Assembly (NCBI RefSeq): GCF_019448085.1
Contig: NZ_JAGFNZ010000004.1
Coordinates: forward strand, 124,001 to 188,000
Length of the DNA stretch: 64,000 nt
Reading direction: 5' to 3'
Source: Caproiciproducens faecalis
GTDB lineage: Bacteria > Bacillota > Clostridia > Oscillospirales > Acutalibacteraceae
Shown: positions 17,517 through 26,462 of the stretch, in pieces
Position numbering within the stretch: the stretch's first letter is position 1
Layout of the letters: every line of letters begins with the position of its first letter
Notes under the pieces: generated by a model
What the model saw: only the letters and a program-made list of their open reading frames with translations
The model's database searches: none
Told to the model about the DNA's origin: nothing
Made by a program: the position numbers and the translations under genes

Positions 17517-18029
17517 TTGGTTATCAATCAAATTAATTCTTACGCACTTGCTTCTACAGGCGATACGCAAACCTCAAAGACAAACTCGGCTTCTGACCAG
17601 TCTTCAGACGCAAAAGTCAGTACGGGATCTTCTCTGGGCATGGTTGATTTCATGCAGTTGCTTGCCGCGCAGTTTACGAATCAGGACCCGATGAACCCTG
17701 TGGATAATACGGAGTACATTGCACAGTTGGCACAGTTTTCTTCTCTGCAGGCAATGCAGGATCTAACTCAGCTTAGTATGACGCAGTACGGCGCGTCCCT
17801 TGTAGGCAAGAAAGTAGTGGTCGCAAGCTACGACAGCAACGGAAAATATTCGGAAGTTACTGGCGTGATTGACAGTATCAATTTTGCGTCCTCGCCGTAT
17901 ACAGTTATAATTAACGGCAAGGGATATAATCTAGCGTCGGTTATGGAAGTCGCGAATCCCAGTGCTGTAACGCCTCCGGATACTCCCGCAGAACCCGAAG
18001 TTCCGGGAACAGGCGGAGAATCCACCTGA
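17517..18029 (+). CDS. flgD: Flagellar hook-capping protein FlgD
   Basis: 170 residues. The conserved N-terminal half has GMVDFMQLLAAQFTNQDPMN followed by PVDNTEYIAQLAQFSSLQAM, the FlgD signature; the C-terminal part is short, ending in a Pro/Glu-rich tail (PPDTPAEPEVPG). It caps the growing hook. The start is a TTG six bases after GAAAGAAGGG. Confidence 0.95.
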   Translation: MVINQINSYALASTGDTQTSKTNSASDQSSDAKVSTGSSLGMVDFMQLLAAQFTNQDPMNPVDNTEYIAQLAQFSSLQAMQDLTQLSMTQYGASLVGKKVVVASYDSNGKYSEVTGVIDSINFASSPYTVIINGKGYNLASVMEVANPSAVTPPDTPAEPEVPGTGGEST

Positions 18030-18067
18030 AGCCCTTTCGTTAGGCAAAACAAGTTAGGAGCACAGTC

Positions 18068-18472
18068 ATGGATGACATTCAATTTAAAAAGAACTATTCC
18101 TCATTTATCAATCCGAATTACACGGTTAACCCTGTCAGCACGAATACACCAAAAACAAGCGCGACTGATCCGGGCAGCAGTGAATTCGGGCAGCTATTCC
18201 GCAAAACTGTGGAACAGCAGCAGCTTACTTTTTCCAAGCACGCTTTGCAGCGCATGGATTCCAGAAATATTTCGGTTTCCCCGCAGCTCGTTTCACAGAT
18301 CAACGGTGCCGTTGAAAAGGCGAAATCCAAAGGAATTAAAGATGCCTTGATCTTAAACGGGCAGACTGCATTTATTGTGAATGTTCCCAGCAGTACGGTG
18401 GTAACCACCATGAGCGGCAGGGAAATGACCGAAAACGTATTTACAAATATTGACGGAGCCGTAATTATATAA
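18068..18472 (+). CDS. TIGR02530 family flagellar protein
   Basis: 134 residues, soluble. It matches the small family found between flgD and flgE in Firmicutes: LTFSKHALQRMDSRNISVSP, then AKSKGIKDALILNGQTAFIV, then MTENVFTNIDGAVII at the end. Function is not established to my knowledge; the fixed position suggests a part in hook assembly. TTAGGAG precedes the ATG. Confidence 0.88.
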   Translation: MDDIQFKKNYSSFINPNYTVNPVSTNTPKTSATDPGSSEFGQLFRKTVEQQQLTFSKHALQRMDSRNISVSPQLVSQINGAVEKAKSKGIKDALILNGQTAFIVNVPSSTVVTTMSGREMTENVFTNIDGAVII

Positions 18473-18553
18473 CTGGACCTCTTGAGGAAGTTATTGAGCT
18501 TTGACTGACAGAGAAGCTCATGCGGTTTCAACAGAAAGAGAGAGATCAAACTT

Positions 18554-19408
18554 ATGATGAGATCATTGTTTTCCGGGGTGGCCGGATTAAAAGCATACCA
18601 GACCGGTATGGACGTCATCGGTAATAATATTGCAAACGTTAACACATACGGTTTCAAATCCTCCAGTACGATTTACCGCGATGTTTACTATCAGACAATT
18701 GCTGGATCGTCTGCTTCGAGTACGACAAACAGCGCAGGAGGAGGAAATCCTACTCAAATCGGTTATGGATCTACCGCCGCCTCAGTGAATGTGAACACCG
18801 CCCGTTCCGGTATGGCGACAACAGGAAACCCCAGTGACTGTTATATCAATGGCGAGGGCTATTTTGTTGTACAAGACGGCACGGATTTTCTCTATACCCG
18901 CGTGGGACAATTGAGTTTCGACGGAGACGGAAATTTGGTTGACGGCAACAAAAAGATCGTCTGTGGCTGGAATAAAGGCGTTACACCACCGACTGATGGT
19001 GTGAAAACTGCTGATTTAAAAGCAATTAAAGTTGCTGATTATGGTGATTATAAAAATATTACGATTGGCAGCGATGGGAAAATTACCGGCGAAAAAAATG
19101 GGACTGTAGAAACGTTGGGCACCGTTGCCTTAGCTAGCATTCCAAATCCAGCCGGCCTTACGCAGGAGGGCGGTTCCTATTATAAAGCCGTCAGCAACGT
19201 TGCAAACACTACCTATCCGATTAAGTATTATGCTGCGGGCAGCGGGACTACTGGCGGATTGGTCACCGGCGCGCTGGAATCCTCCAATGTGGACCTGGCC
19301 AACGAATTTTCACAGATGATTGTTACGGAAAGAGGCTTTCAGGCAAACTCAAAAATCATTACGGTAAGTGACGAAATGCTCGAAGACTTAGTTAATCTGA
19401 AACGATAA
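18554..19408 (+). CDS. flgE: Flagellar hook protein FlgE
   Basis: 284 residues, short for FlgE but in the range of Bacillus FlgE, so the outer D2 region is reduced. N-terminal motif SLFSGVAGLKAYQTGMDVIG followed by NNIANVNTYGFKSS; C-terminal ESSNVDLANEFSQMIVTERG followed by FQANSKIITVSDEMLEDLVN. Polymerises into the hook. Another ATG lies three bases downstream. A perfect 14-bp inverted repeat follows the gene. Confidence 0.95.
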   Translation: MMRSLFSGVAGLKAYQTGMDVIGNNIANVNTYGFKSSSTIYRDVYYQTIAGSSASSTTNSAGGGNPTQIGYGSTAASVNVNTARSGMATTGNPSDCYINGEGYFVVQDGTDFLYTRVGQLSFDGDGNLVDGNKKIVCGWNKGVTPPTDGVKTADLKAIKVADYGDYKNITIGSDGKITGEKNGTVETLGTVALASIPNPAGLTQEGGSYYKAVSNVANTTYPIKYYAAGSGTTGGLVTGALESSNVDLANEFSQMIVTERGFQANSKIITVSDEMLEDLVNLKR

Positions 19409-19420
19409 ATTTACATTCTG

Positions 19421-19455
19421 CCGTTCATGAAGCCGTAAACAGGCTTCATGAACGG
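19421..19455 (+). promoter_or_regulatory. 14-bp perfect hairpin between flgE and swrD
   Basis: CCGTTCATGAAGCC (19421-19434), a seven-base loop, and GGCTTCATGAACGG (19442-19455). There is no T tract after it and downstream genes belong to the same run, so it looks like an mRNA-stabilising, processing or partial attenuation element rather than a full terminator. Confidence 0.6.
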
Positions 19456-19483
19456 TCAGTTAGTTCAAAAAGGGGATTTACAA

Positions 19484-19687
19484 ATGATAAATCTTACCAA
19501 CTTAAATGGCGTATCTTTTGCTTTAAACCCAAATTTGATTGAAACCATTGAAAATATTCCGGAAACAAAGATCACTTTAACTACCGGGAAATATTTTTTG
19601 GTCTCTGAGTACAGAGAGGATGTCATCAGTAAGATCATTCAATACAATCGTTCAATCTATCAAAATGCAATTAAGCTAACGGATTAG
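19484..19687 (+). CDS. swrD: FlbD/SwrD family protein
   Basis: 67 residues from ATG 19484, nine bases after AAAAGGGG; upstream codons overlap the hairpin and lack a ribosome site. Core INLTNLNGVSFALNPNLIET and TLTTGKYFLVSEYREDVISK match the small FlbD family. In B. subtilis the homologue SwrD raises flagellar motor power, and here it lies directly upstream of motA. Confidence 0.9.
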   Translation: MINLTNLNGVSFALNPNLIETIENIPETKITLTTGKYFLVSEYREDVISKIIQYNRSIYQNAIKLTD

Positions 19688-19738
19688 CTTAACATATAGA
19701 TTCTTTTCTCCGTAATTTTATCGCAAGGAAGTGTTTAT

Positions 19739-20599
19739 GTGGATTTTACAAGTATTGTAGGGTTAATAGCCGGTCTGGGGCTGGTTATTTTCGGTATTGT
19801 TTTTGATCCCTCTTCAGGTGTTGTTTGGGCTACTATCAAAAATTTTATCGATGTTCCCAGTATGGCGATTACTTTCGGCGGTGCAATTTCCGCCACTGTT
19901 ATTGCATTTCCGATAACCTATTTCAAAGACATCCCAAAACATATGAAAATCATTGTTCAGAGAAATAAGTATAATCCACAAAAGTATATTGATACCATTG
20001 TGGATTTTGCTCAGGAAGCCAGAAGAAAGGGTTTGCTTTCTCTGGAAGACAAAGCAAACCAGGAACAGGATCCGTTTCTTAGAAACAGTATCATGCTGAT
20101 TGTAGATGCGATTGATCCTGCGAAAGTAAGAGAGATTTTGGACGATGAGCTGAACGGGTTGGAAGACCGCCATTCACACGGCTGGCTGTTCTATGAAAAA
20201 TTCTCGACTTTTGGCCCTGCGTTCGGTATGATCGGTACCCTGATTGGCTTAATCAATATGTTGGCGAATCTGGACATGAATGCCGAGGGCGGAGCAACCA
20301 GAATGGCGCAAGGGATGGCGACGGCTTTGATTACCACATTTTATGGTTCTATGCTGTCTAACCTGGTATTGACTCCTCTTGCTCACAAGCTGCATATGCG
20401 CCATGATGAAGAAATGGTGTGCAAGGAAATCGTCGTAGAAGGGGTTATGGCAATTCAGGCGGGAGATAATCCAAAGCATATTGAAGAGCGACTGAATGCA
20501 TATGTATGTGAGAACAAGAGAATTGAGTCCGGAGGAAAAGGTCAGGGCGCTGCTCAGGATGCTTCCGAAGAAAAAAAATCCAAGAGAAAGAAAAAGTGA
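19739..20599 (+). CDS. motA: Flagellar stator protein MotA
   Basis: 286 residues, GTG start after AAGGAAG. Membrane helices near 5-22 and 35-53, then a large cytoplasmic loop with the FliG-facing charges, then two helices near 155-175 and 195-215 (FGPAFGMIGTLIGLINML; LITTFYGSMLSNLVLTPL). The C terminus is highly basic (EEKKSKRKKK). It forms the proton or sodium channel with MotB. Confidence 0.96.
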   Translation: MDFTSIVGLIAGLGLVIFGIVFDPSSGVVWATIKNFIDVPSMAITFGGAISATVIAFPITYFKDIPKHMKIIVQRNKYNPQKYIDTIVDFAQEARRKGLLSLEDKANQEQDPFLRNSIMLIVDAIDPAKVREILDDELNGLEDRHSHGWLFYEKFSTFGPAFGMIGTLIGLINMLANLDMNAEGGATRMAQGMATALITTFYGSMLSNLVLTPLAHKLHMRHDEEMVCKEIVVEGVMAIQAGDNPKHIEERLNAYVCENKRIESGGKGQGAAQDASEEKKSKRKKK

Positions 20600-20660
20600 T
20601 TTTTTGTTTTCAGATCGCGGCCCGGTATCTGAAGAATAAAAAACCAGCAGGGGTGAGAAA

Positions 20661-21518
20661 ATGGCAAGAAAAAAATCCGATCCAGGCGGAGGCGGTCCAA
20701 ACTGGCTGGATACATACGCAGATATGGTCACATTGCTTTTAACTTTCTTTGTATTACTGTTTGCCATGTCTACCGTAGATGCAACAAAATGGCAGACACT
20801 CGTTAAAGCTTTTTCAACGAACAAGCAGGCTACCGCAAACATTGAACAGGCGGTACAAACAAATCCGTCCAATCCAAACAGCGGCGATATGTTTGATGCT
20901 GGAACCAGTCCTAACAGCACATCTCCGAGTGAGACAGACAGTACGGCTGATTCAAACACGAGCACTACAGTTACTGACTTTGACAGTCTGTATAAATACT
21001 TAAATAATTATGTTCAGGAAAAGGGTCTTCAGGATTCCGTTCAGGTACATAAAGGTGACAATTACACTTTTCTGACATTTCAAAACAGTATCTTCTTTAA
21101 TGGGGACAGTTCTGATTTGCGTGACGATGGGAAAAAAATTCTGAACTTTGTCTGTGATGGAATCAAATATATTCCGGATCAGATCGGCGAAATTCGTTTT
21201 TACGGGCATACGGCTCGTGCGGGCAACTCAACAACGGCTTCCGCGCAGGCTTTTGACCGTGCTTTGTCGTCGGACAGAGCGAAAAATGTTTTGCTTTATG
21301 TTCAGTTAAAAAATATAATCGACCCCGCAAAAATGGTTTCAGAGGGTTACGGAGAGTATCGGCCGATTGTGCCGCATGACGGTACAGAGGCAAATAGAGC
21401 AAAAAACCGAAGGGTAGAAATCTATATTTCCAAATCGGGTAAGACAAGCTCGGTTTTGGATCAGGTTTATAAGGATATTGAATCGTCAAACAGCAAGAGC
21501 GCTGTGAGCAGCAAATGA
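20661..21518 (+). CDS. motB: Flagellar stator protein MotB
   Basis: 285 residues. One membrane helix about 19-38 with the essential ion-binding Asp at 21 (WLDTYADMVTLLLTFFVLL), a Ser/Thr/Asn-rich linker about 65-105, and a C-terminal OmpA-like peptidoglycan-binding domain (EIRFYGHTARAG; DRAKNVLLYVQL; EANRAKNRRVEIYI). It anchors the stator to the wall. The linker is unusually rich in Ser, Asn and Thr. fliL, which often follows motB, is absent. Confidence 0.97.
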   Translation: MARKKSDPGGGGPNWLDTYADMVTLLLTFFVLLFAMSTVDATKWQTLVKAFSTNKQATANIEQAVQTNPSNPNSGDMFDAGTSPNSTSPSETDSTADSNTSTTVTDFDSLYKYLNNYVQEKGLQDSVQVHKGDNYTFLTFQNSIFFNGDSSDLRDDGKKILNFVCDGIKYIPDQIGEIRFYGHTARAGNSTTASAQAFDRALSSDRAKNVLLYVQLKNIIDPAKMVSEGYGEYRPIVPHDGTEANRAKNRRVEIYISKSGKTSSVLDQVYKDIESSNSKSAVSSK

Positions 21519-21578
21519 TTGGATTATATCAGTATTAATTTTTCCGTATATCATGATTTGCGGGGAATGGGAGGTTTT

Positions 21579-22577
21579 ATGGCAGAAGTATTGTCACAGA
21601 AGCAGATTGACGAACTATTGGGCAATTTGCAGAGCGGTCAAGTTGATTTTAATCAAATGGAAGAACAGTCAACGGCTCCCAAGGTAAAGGAATACGACTT
21701 CATGTCCCCAAAGAAATTTACCAGGGAACAGTTGAAGCTTCTGGATAACGTATACGATAATTTTTCCAGGATGTTCAGTCTTCAGCTTGGAGGAATGCTC
21801 CGGTCGGCTTGTCAGATGGAAATTTTGCAGGTCGAAGAGGAAGAGTACCGGGAATTCAACAATGCTTTGGGTGATTCCATATTGGTTGCTATCTTTGGAA
21901 TGCACAATGCTGAAAATAAAATAGACGATAAACCGATCTTAATCGAATTATCCCGCACCATATCCTTTTCGATTATGGACCGTATGCTGGGCGGAAACGG
22001 TTCGGGCTACGATATTGAAAGAGATTATACGGATATTGAACTATCCCTGCTGGAATATCTGTTTAAACAGGTTACTCCTCTTTTAAATAACGCCTGGAGC
22101 AATTACATTGAGATGAGCCACACCTTGGACATGATTGAGACTAATTCCAGATTAATCCAGATGATTCAGCCGGATGAGGCGGTTGCGATTATCGCAATCG
22201 AGATCACAATTGAAAACCTGAAGGGAAATATGAATATATGTTTGCCTGCTTCCTCGCTGGAGGAAGTATTTCGTTTTTTCAATTCCAAGTATGTTAAGCT
22301 CCCTAAAAAAGATGATCCGTTGGTGGAGGAGCAGCGTAAGAATTCCATTATGCATGGGCTGAAAAGTTCTTCGCTGACAGTGGGCGCGGTATTAGGCAAA
22401 ACAGAAATCAGCCTGAGAGAATTGCTGAATCTGCAGGCAGGTGATATTATTCCTCTCAACACTCAGGTAAATAAAGATTCCATTGTCCTTGAAGTGGAGA
22501 ATTTGCCCTGGTTTACTGGCGTTATAGGAACCAAAAAGAAAAAATACGCAGTGAAAATAGACAAATCTCTTCAATAA
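21579..22577 (+). CDS. fliM: Flagellar motor switch protein FliM
   Basis: 332 residues from ATG 21579, preceded by TGGGAGG, the same length as B. subtilis FliM. The N-terminal CheY-P docking peptide is present (LSQKQIDELLGNL). The middle CheC-like domain includes MLGGNGSGYDIERDYTDIEL, and the C-terminal FliN-like domain runs from about 250 (LGKTEISLRELLNLQAGDII). Switch component of the C ring. Confidence 0.96.
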   Translation: MAEVLSQKQIDELLGNLQSGQVDFNQMEEQSTAPKVKEYDFMSPKKFTREQLKLLDNVYDNFSRMFSLQLGGMLRSACQMEILQVEEEEYREFNNALGDSILVAIFGMHNAENKIDDKPILIELSRTISFSIMDRMLGGNGSGYDIERDYTDIELSLLEYLFKQVTPLLNNAWSNYIEMSHTLDMIETNSRLIQMIQPDEAVAIIAIEITIENLKGNMNICLPASSLEEVFRFFNSKYVKLPKKDDPLVEEQRKNSIMHGLKSSSLTVGAVLGKTEISLRELLNLQAGDIIPLNTQVNKDSIVLEVENLPWFTGVIGTKKKKYAVKIDKSLQ

Positions 22578-22596
22578 ATGATGAAAGGTGATTTCT

Positions 22597-23679
22597 ATGG
22601 AGCCGAACAATGAAGAACTTTTTTCTCCTATGGATATTGATGCCATAGGGGAAATCCTGAATATCAGTTTAGGTTCGTCCGCAACTTCTGTTTCCGACAT
22701 GCTGGAACAGAGGGTCAATATAACAACACCGCATGTTGAGATACAGCCTTCCAGTGCGATCCATTTTGAGTCTATGGAGCCCGCTGTTGCGGTGGAGATC
22801 AATTATGTAAGCGGGCTGAGCGGCAAAAATATTCTGATTCTGAAAGAATCGGATGTGAAGGTCATTGTGGGTTTACTTCTTCACACCGATTACTCCGACC
22901 AGGAATTTGTCATGGACGAAATGAGCATTGGTGCAATCTGTGAAGTAATGAACCTGATGATGGGTGCATCCGCTACGGCGCTTTCTCAGTTTCTCAATAT
23001 GGCCATCAACATTTCCCCGCCGAATTCCTTCCAGATTGACAATTCCGAACAGTTTAAGAGTAAGTACTTCAACAGCGACGAAAAGGTCGTTTCAGTTAAA
23101 TTTAATTTGATGATCGGCGATCTGGTTAACAGTGAATTCATCAGTCTGATGACGGTGAGTTTGGCAAAAGAGCTGATCTCATCCTTTAGCTTTAATACGC
23201 CGGCACCTGAAATAAAGCCGGCACAGCCTGTTCAGCAGCCGTCTGCACCGGTTCAGAAGCCAGAGCCCCCCAGAGCCCCCCAGCCTGTGGCAAAAAGGCC
23301 GGAACCGGCGCAGACAGCGCCAGAACAGGTGATTCGGCAGGAGCCACAGCAGAATTACAATGTCGGCAGAATTTCCTACCAAAGTTTTGATGATACGGAT
23401 CCTGTCCTTACCAACGACCAAAACAGCAACCTGAACATGATTATGTCCGTCCCTCTTCAAATTACTGTTGAAATCGGGCGCGTCAAGAAACCCATTAAAG
23501 ATATCCTCGATTTTTCTGCGGGAACGATTGTAGAGCTTGACAAGCAGGCCGGCTCTCAGGTGGATATCTTTGTAAACGGCAAGCCGATTGCCAAGGGGGA
23601 TGTTGTCGTTGTAGACGATTTTTATGGTGTCAGAATAACAGAAGTTTTAAGCAATAACGAAATCATGAAACTCATTTAA
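22597..23679 (+). CDS. fliY: Flagellar motor switch phosphatase FliY
   Basis: 360 residues from ATG 22597, six bases after AAAGGTG. Two CheC-like halves: DAIGEILN fits the D/S-x3-E-x2-N phosphatase motif, while the second, GAICEVMN, has Gly where Asp or Ser is expected. A Pro/Gln-rich linker (about 205-255) leads to a C-terminal FliN domain (MSVPLQITVEIGRVKKPIKD). FliY dephosphorylates CheY-P at the switch. Unlike the B. subtilis protein as I recall it, there is no LSQDEIDALL-type CheY docking peptide at the N terminus. Confidence 0.93.
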   Translation: MEPNNEELFSPMDIDAIGEILNISLGSSATSVSDMLEQRVNITTPHVEIQPSSAIHFESMEPAVAVEINYVSGLSGKNILILKESDVKVIVGLLLHTDYSDQEFVMDEMSIGAICEVMNLMMGASATALSQFLNMAINISPPNSFQIDNSEQFKSKYFNSDEKVVSVKFNLMIGDLVNSEFISLMTVSLAKELISSFSFNTPAPEIKPAQPVQQPSAPVQKPEPPRAPQPVAKRPEPAQTAPEQVIRQEPQQNYNVGRISYQSFDDTDPVLTNDQNSNLNMIMSVPLQITVEIGRVKKPIKDILDFSAGTIVELDKQAGSQVDIFVNGKPIAKGDVVVVDDFYGVRITEVLSNNEIMKLI

Positions 23680-23738
23680 AATTAAGAAAATATACGATAA
23701 AACAAAACGCCGTACGGTGTATTTTAGGAGGAACATTA

Positions 23739-24101
23739 ATGAGTAAGAAAATTATGTTAGTGGACGATGCAGCTTTTATGAGAATGATGATTAAGAACAC
23801 CCTGCAGCAGAACGGCTATACAGAGATTGTGGAAGCCGAGAACGGAGAAAAAGCACTCGCCGTGTATGCTGCTGAAAAGCCGGATCTGATTCTTATGGAT
23901 ATCACAATGCCTGTTATGGACGGTCTGGAAGCCTTAAAGAACCTGAAGGACATTGACAGCAGCGTCAAAGTGGTTATGTGCTCTGCCATGGGGCAGGAAG
24001 CAATGGTGGTCGAAGCTTTAAAGCTGGGCGCAAAAGACTTTATTGTAAAGCCCTTCAAACCTGACCGCATTATGAAGACCGTAAACGGTATTTTAGGGTA
24101 A
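23739..24101 (+). CDS. cheY: Chemotaxis response regulator CheY
   Basis: 120-residue single receiver domain with no output domain. Acidic pocket Asp9-Asp10 (MLVDDAAFM), phospho-acceptor Asp54 (LILMDITMPVMDG), Ser/Thr switch in VVMCSAMGQ, and Lys in FIVKPFKPDR. Phosphorylated by CheA, it binds FliM. A strong TTTTAGGAGG site precedes the ATG. Placed between fliY and fliO as in Bacillus. Confidence 0.97.
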   Translation: MSKKIMLVDDAAFMRMMIKNTLQQNGYTEIVEAENGEKALAVYAAEKPDLILMDITMPVMDGLEALKNLKDIDSSVKVVMCSAMGQEAMVVEALKLGAKDFIVKPFKPDRIMKTVNGILG

Positions 24102-24134
24102 TCCCGGGAACGGCTGATTAAAGGGGGAACCGCG

Positions 24135-24578
24135 TTGAAATTTGCTTTCGGCACTTTACCGCTGCTTAGTTTTTTCTCAGACATTCTGCCGCTTTTCTTT
24201 TCACTGATTGCGATTGTGTTTGTGCTCTATCTTTGTTATGTATTCAGCAAATTTATGGCAAATCGGGTCAACAACGCTTCACGGTCGGGAAATATCAAAA
24301 TTGTGGAACGGGTGGCCTTGACTCAGGACAAGGGACTTGTCATCATTGAGGTCTGTAAGCGGTACTATCTGGTAGGGTTTGCAAGCAACAATATTGAGAT
24401 ACTGAAAGAACTGGATGAAGCGGATTTGAACATCTCCGGCTCTCTGCAAAAGGATACTTTTTTTGATGTTCTGAATTCAACGCTGAAAAGCAGATGGGAT
24501 GTGAAAATGAGTGATGCAATTTTCAGAAGAGCCGACAAAACTGGAGATGCCGAAGATAAAAGAGAAGAAAAAAAGTAA
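24135..24578 (+). CDS. fliO: Flagellar biosynthesis protein FliO (FliZ-type)
   Basis: 147 residues. One membrane helix about 17-38 (PLFFSLIAIVFVLYLCYVF), then a beta-rich cytoplasmic part with IKIVERVALTQDKGLVIIEV and YYLVGFASNNIEILKEL, typical FliO. It helps FliP assemble into the export gate. TTG start seven bases from GGGGG. It overlaps the 5' end of fliP. Confidence 0.9.
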   Translation: MKFAFGTLPLLSFFSDILPLFFSLIAIVFVLYLCYVFSKFMANRVNNASRSGNIKIVERVALTQDKGLVIIEVCKRYYLVGFASNNIEILKELDEADLNISGSLQKDTFFDVLNSTLKSRWDVKMSDAIFRRADKTGDAEDKREEKK

Positions 24579-25311
24579 AGTCGGGAAAAAGGCTCTAATT
24601 GTGATTACAATCTCTCTGGCACTGATTTTTCTGCTTCCCATCGGGGCTTCCGCCGCTTCCGTCAATGTTGATGTGAACGGCAAAGGGGTGGACACTCTTG
24701 AAATCATCGAGATGTTTACCATCCTTGCGCTGGCGCCTTCCATCCTGATTATGACGACCTGCTTTACCAGAATTATTATTGTGCTGTCTTTTCTGCGCAA
24801 TGCACTGGGATTGCAGCAAACTCCGCCCAATCAGGTGCTGATCGGTATCGCGCTGTTTCTGTCGCTGTTTATTATGAATCCCGTTTTAAATGAAGTGAAT
24901 ACGCAGGCGTATCAGCCTTATAAAGAAAAAAAGATTACGCAGGAGCAGTTTCTTCATCAGGCCGCCGTGCCAATGAAAAAATTTATGCTCAAGCAAACTA
25001 AAAAAGATGATTTAAACCTGTTTATCAACCTCTCAAAAGCAAAGGGGGTCAAGTCCGTAGACGAGCTGTCCATTACGGTGGTCATTCCGGCGTTTATGAC
25101 CAGTGAACTGAAACGGGCGTTCACCATCGGCTTCCTGATTTTTATTCCCTTTTTAATTATCGATATGATTGTAGCCAGTACGCTGATGTCAATGGGCATG
25201 ATTATGCTTCCTCCGGCAATGATTTCACTGCCATTTAAGCTGTTGCTGTTTGTACTTGTGGACGGATGGGGACTCCTGTTCAAGACGCTGGCGGCCAGTT
25301 TCAATATGTAG
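24547..25311 (+). CDS. fliP: Flagellar export gate protein FliP
   Basis: 254 residues from ATG 24547. A basic N terminus (KIKEKKKSKVGKK) and hydrophobic core resembling a signal peptide ending near GASAAS, then the conserved DTLEIIEMFTILALAPSILI, FTRIIIVLSFLRNALGLQQT and the PPNQVLIGIALFLSLFIMNP block, with PFLIIDMIVASTLMSMGMIM near the end. FliP is the main ring of the type III gate. GTG 24511 and ATG 24514 are alternative starts. Overlaps fliO by about 32 bases. Confidence 0.95.
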   Translation: MPKIKEKKKSKVGKKALIVITISLALIFLLPIGASAASVNVDVNGKGVDTLEIIEMFTILALAPSILIMTTCFTRIIIVLSFLRNALGLQQTPPNQVLIGIALFLSLFIMNPVLNEVNTQAYQPYKEKKITQEQFLHQAAVPMKKFMLKQTKKDDLNLFINLSKAKGVKSVDELSITVVIPAFMTSELKRAFTIGFLIFIPFLIIDMIVASTLMSMGMIMLPPAMISLPFKLLLFVLVDGWGLLFKTLAASFNM

Positions 25312-25343
25312 CTTGCCTAAATAAAACTTTGGAGGATGCAGGC

Positions 25344-25610
25344 ATGTCAACATCGCAAGTCACGGAAGTTTTACAGGCCGCAATGGTAGCCGCACTCAAA
25401 CTGTCGGCGCCCATTCTGATTGTCAGTGTTGCGCTGGGATTGGTGGTTTCCATTTTTCAGGCAGCTACGCAGATCCACGAGCAGACCCTTACCTTTGTTC
25501 CAAAGCTGGTGGCCATCGCCTTGATTCTGGTGATCCTGGGGCCGTGGATGATGGAAACCATGAATGATTTTACAGTTTACATATTCAGCATGATAACAAA
25601 GTTAAACTAA
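25344..25610 (+). CDS. fliQ: Flagellar export gate protein FliQ
   Basis: 88 residues from ATG 25344, eight bases after GGAGG, the normal FliQ size. Two membrane helices, about 15-37 and 52-74, flank the conserved FQAATQIHEQTLTFVPKL. It packs around FliP and FliR in the export gate. Confidence 0.95.
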   Translation: MSTSQVTEVLQAAMVAALKLSAPILIVSVALGLVVSIFQAATQIHEQTLTFVPKLVAIALILVILGPWMMETMNDFTVYIFSMITKLN

Positions 25611-25658
25611 GCAGCCTCTTTTTCCAGAACGGCGGAAAGGTGTGGTCATAAACGGAAA

Positions 25659-26423
25659 ATGGAATTGAATTATGATTTTACTCTTCTGCTGTTTGTTTTC
25701 ATGCGTATGTCCGGCTGTATTCTGTTTAACCCCATTTTGGGCCGAAAAAATCTTCCGGTGATCCTGAAAGTCGGATTGACCCTGATGCTTTCGATTTTTT
25801 CGTACCATCTGGTACCGGAGCAGACTTTAGAGGTGAGTTCCTTTCTGGTTCTGTCTTTCAGTTTGCTCAAAGAATTGCTGATCGGTTATGCGGTAGGATA
25901 TGTCATCCAGCTGTTTCTGTCAATCATGCTGATTAGCGGCGAAAATATGGACATGCAAATTGGTATTTCCATGTCGAAGATCTATGACCCTCAGAGCAAT
26001 GTGTCCATGCCGCTTTCCGCATCGTTTATCAATACCATGTTTATACTCATTTTTTTCGCGGTCAACGGCCATTTGACCCTGATACAGATTTTCGTAAAGC
26101 TGTGCGTAATGGTGCCCTACGGTTCCCTCACTTTTGAACCGGCAATGTTTCGGGAACTGGCTGGCATGTTTTCCCTCATTTTGGTTTACGCGGTGAAAAT
26201 GTCGATGCCCGTCCTTGCGGCGGAGCTGATTGCCGAAATCGGAGTGGGTCTGGTGATGCGGGCCGTCCCTCAGATCGATGTGTTTGTCATTAATATCCAG
26301 CTGAAAGTAATTCTCGGTTTCGTGATTATCATTTTGATGGCGCCGCCACTGGCATCCTTTCTTGAAAAACTGATTTTGCTGATGTTTGATAATATTAATC
26401 AGGTGTTTCAGACATTATTATAG
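25659..26423 (+). CDS. fliR: Flagellar export gate protein FliR
   Basis: 254 residues, several membrane helices, including KELLIGYAVGYVIQLFLSIM and the signature DPQSNVSMPLSASFINTMFI. FliR completes the FliP-FliQ-FliR channel. The ribosome site is weak (ACGGAAA next to the ATG), though no other in-frame start exists upstream. Gene order fliP-fliQ-fliR-flhB-flhA is complete. Confidence 0.95.
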   Translation: MELNYDFTLLLFVFMRMSGCILFNPILGRKNLPVILKVGLTLMLSIFSYHLVPEQTLEVSSFLVLSFSLLKELLIGYAVGYVIQLFLSIMLISGENMDMQIGISMSKIYDPQSNVSMPLSASFINTMFILIFFAVNGHLTLIQIFVKLCVMVPYGSLTFEPAMFRELAGMFSLILVYAVKMSMPVLAAELIAEIGVGLVMRAVPQIDVFVINIQLKVILGFVIIILMAPPLASFLEKLILLMFDNINQVFQTLL

Positions 26424-26462
26424 CTTCCGGTTTCCTTCGAATCTGTTTTTAGGGGGGATGAT

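Noticed and set aside
23680-23738. Sigma-D promoter before cheY (TACGATAA)
   Set aside because: No TAAA-like element at the right distance; cheY is more simply read from the operon.
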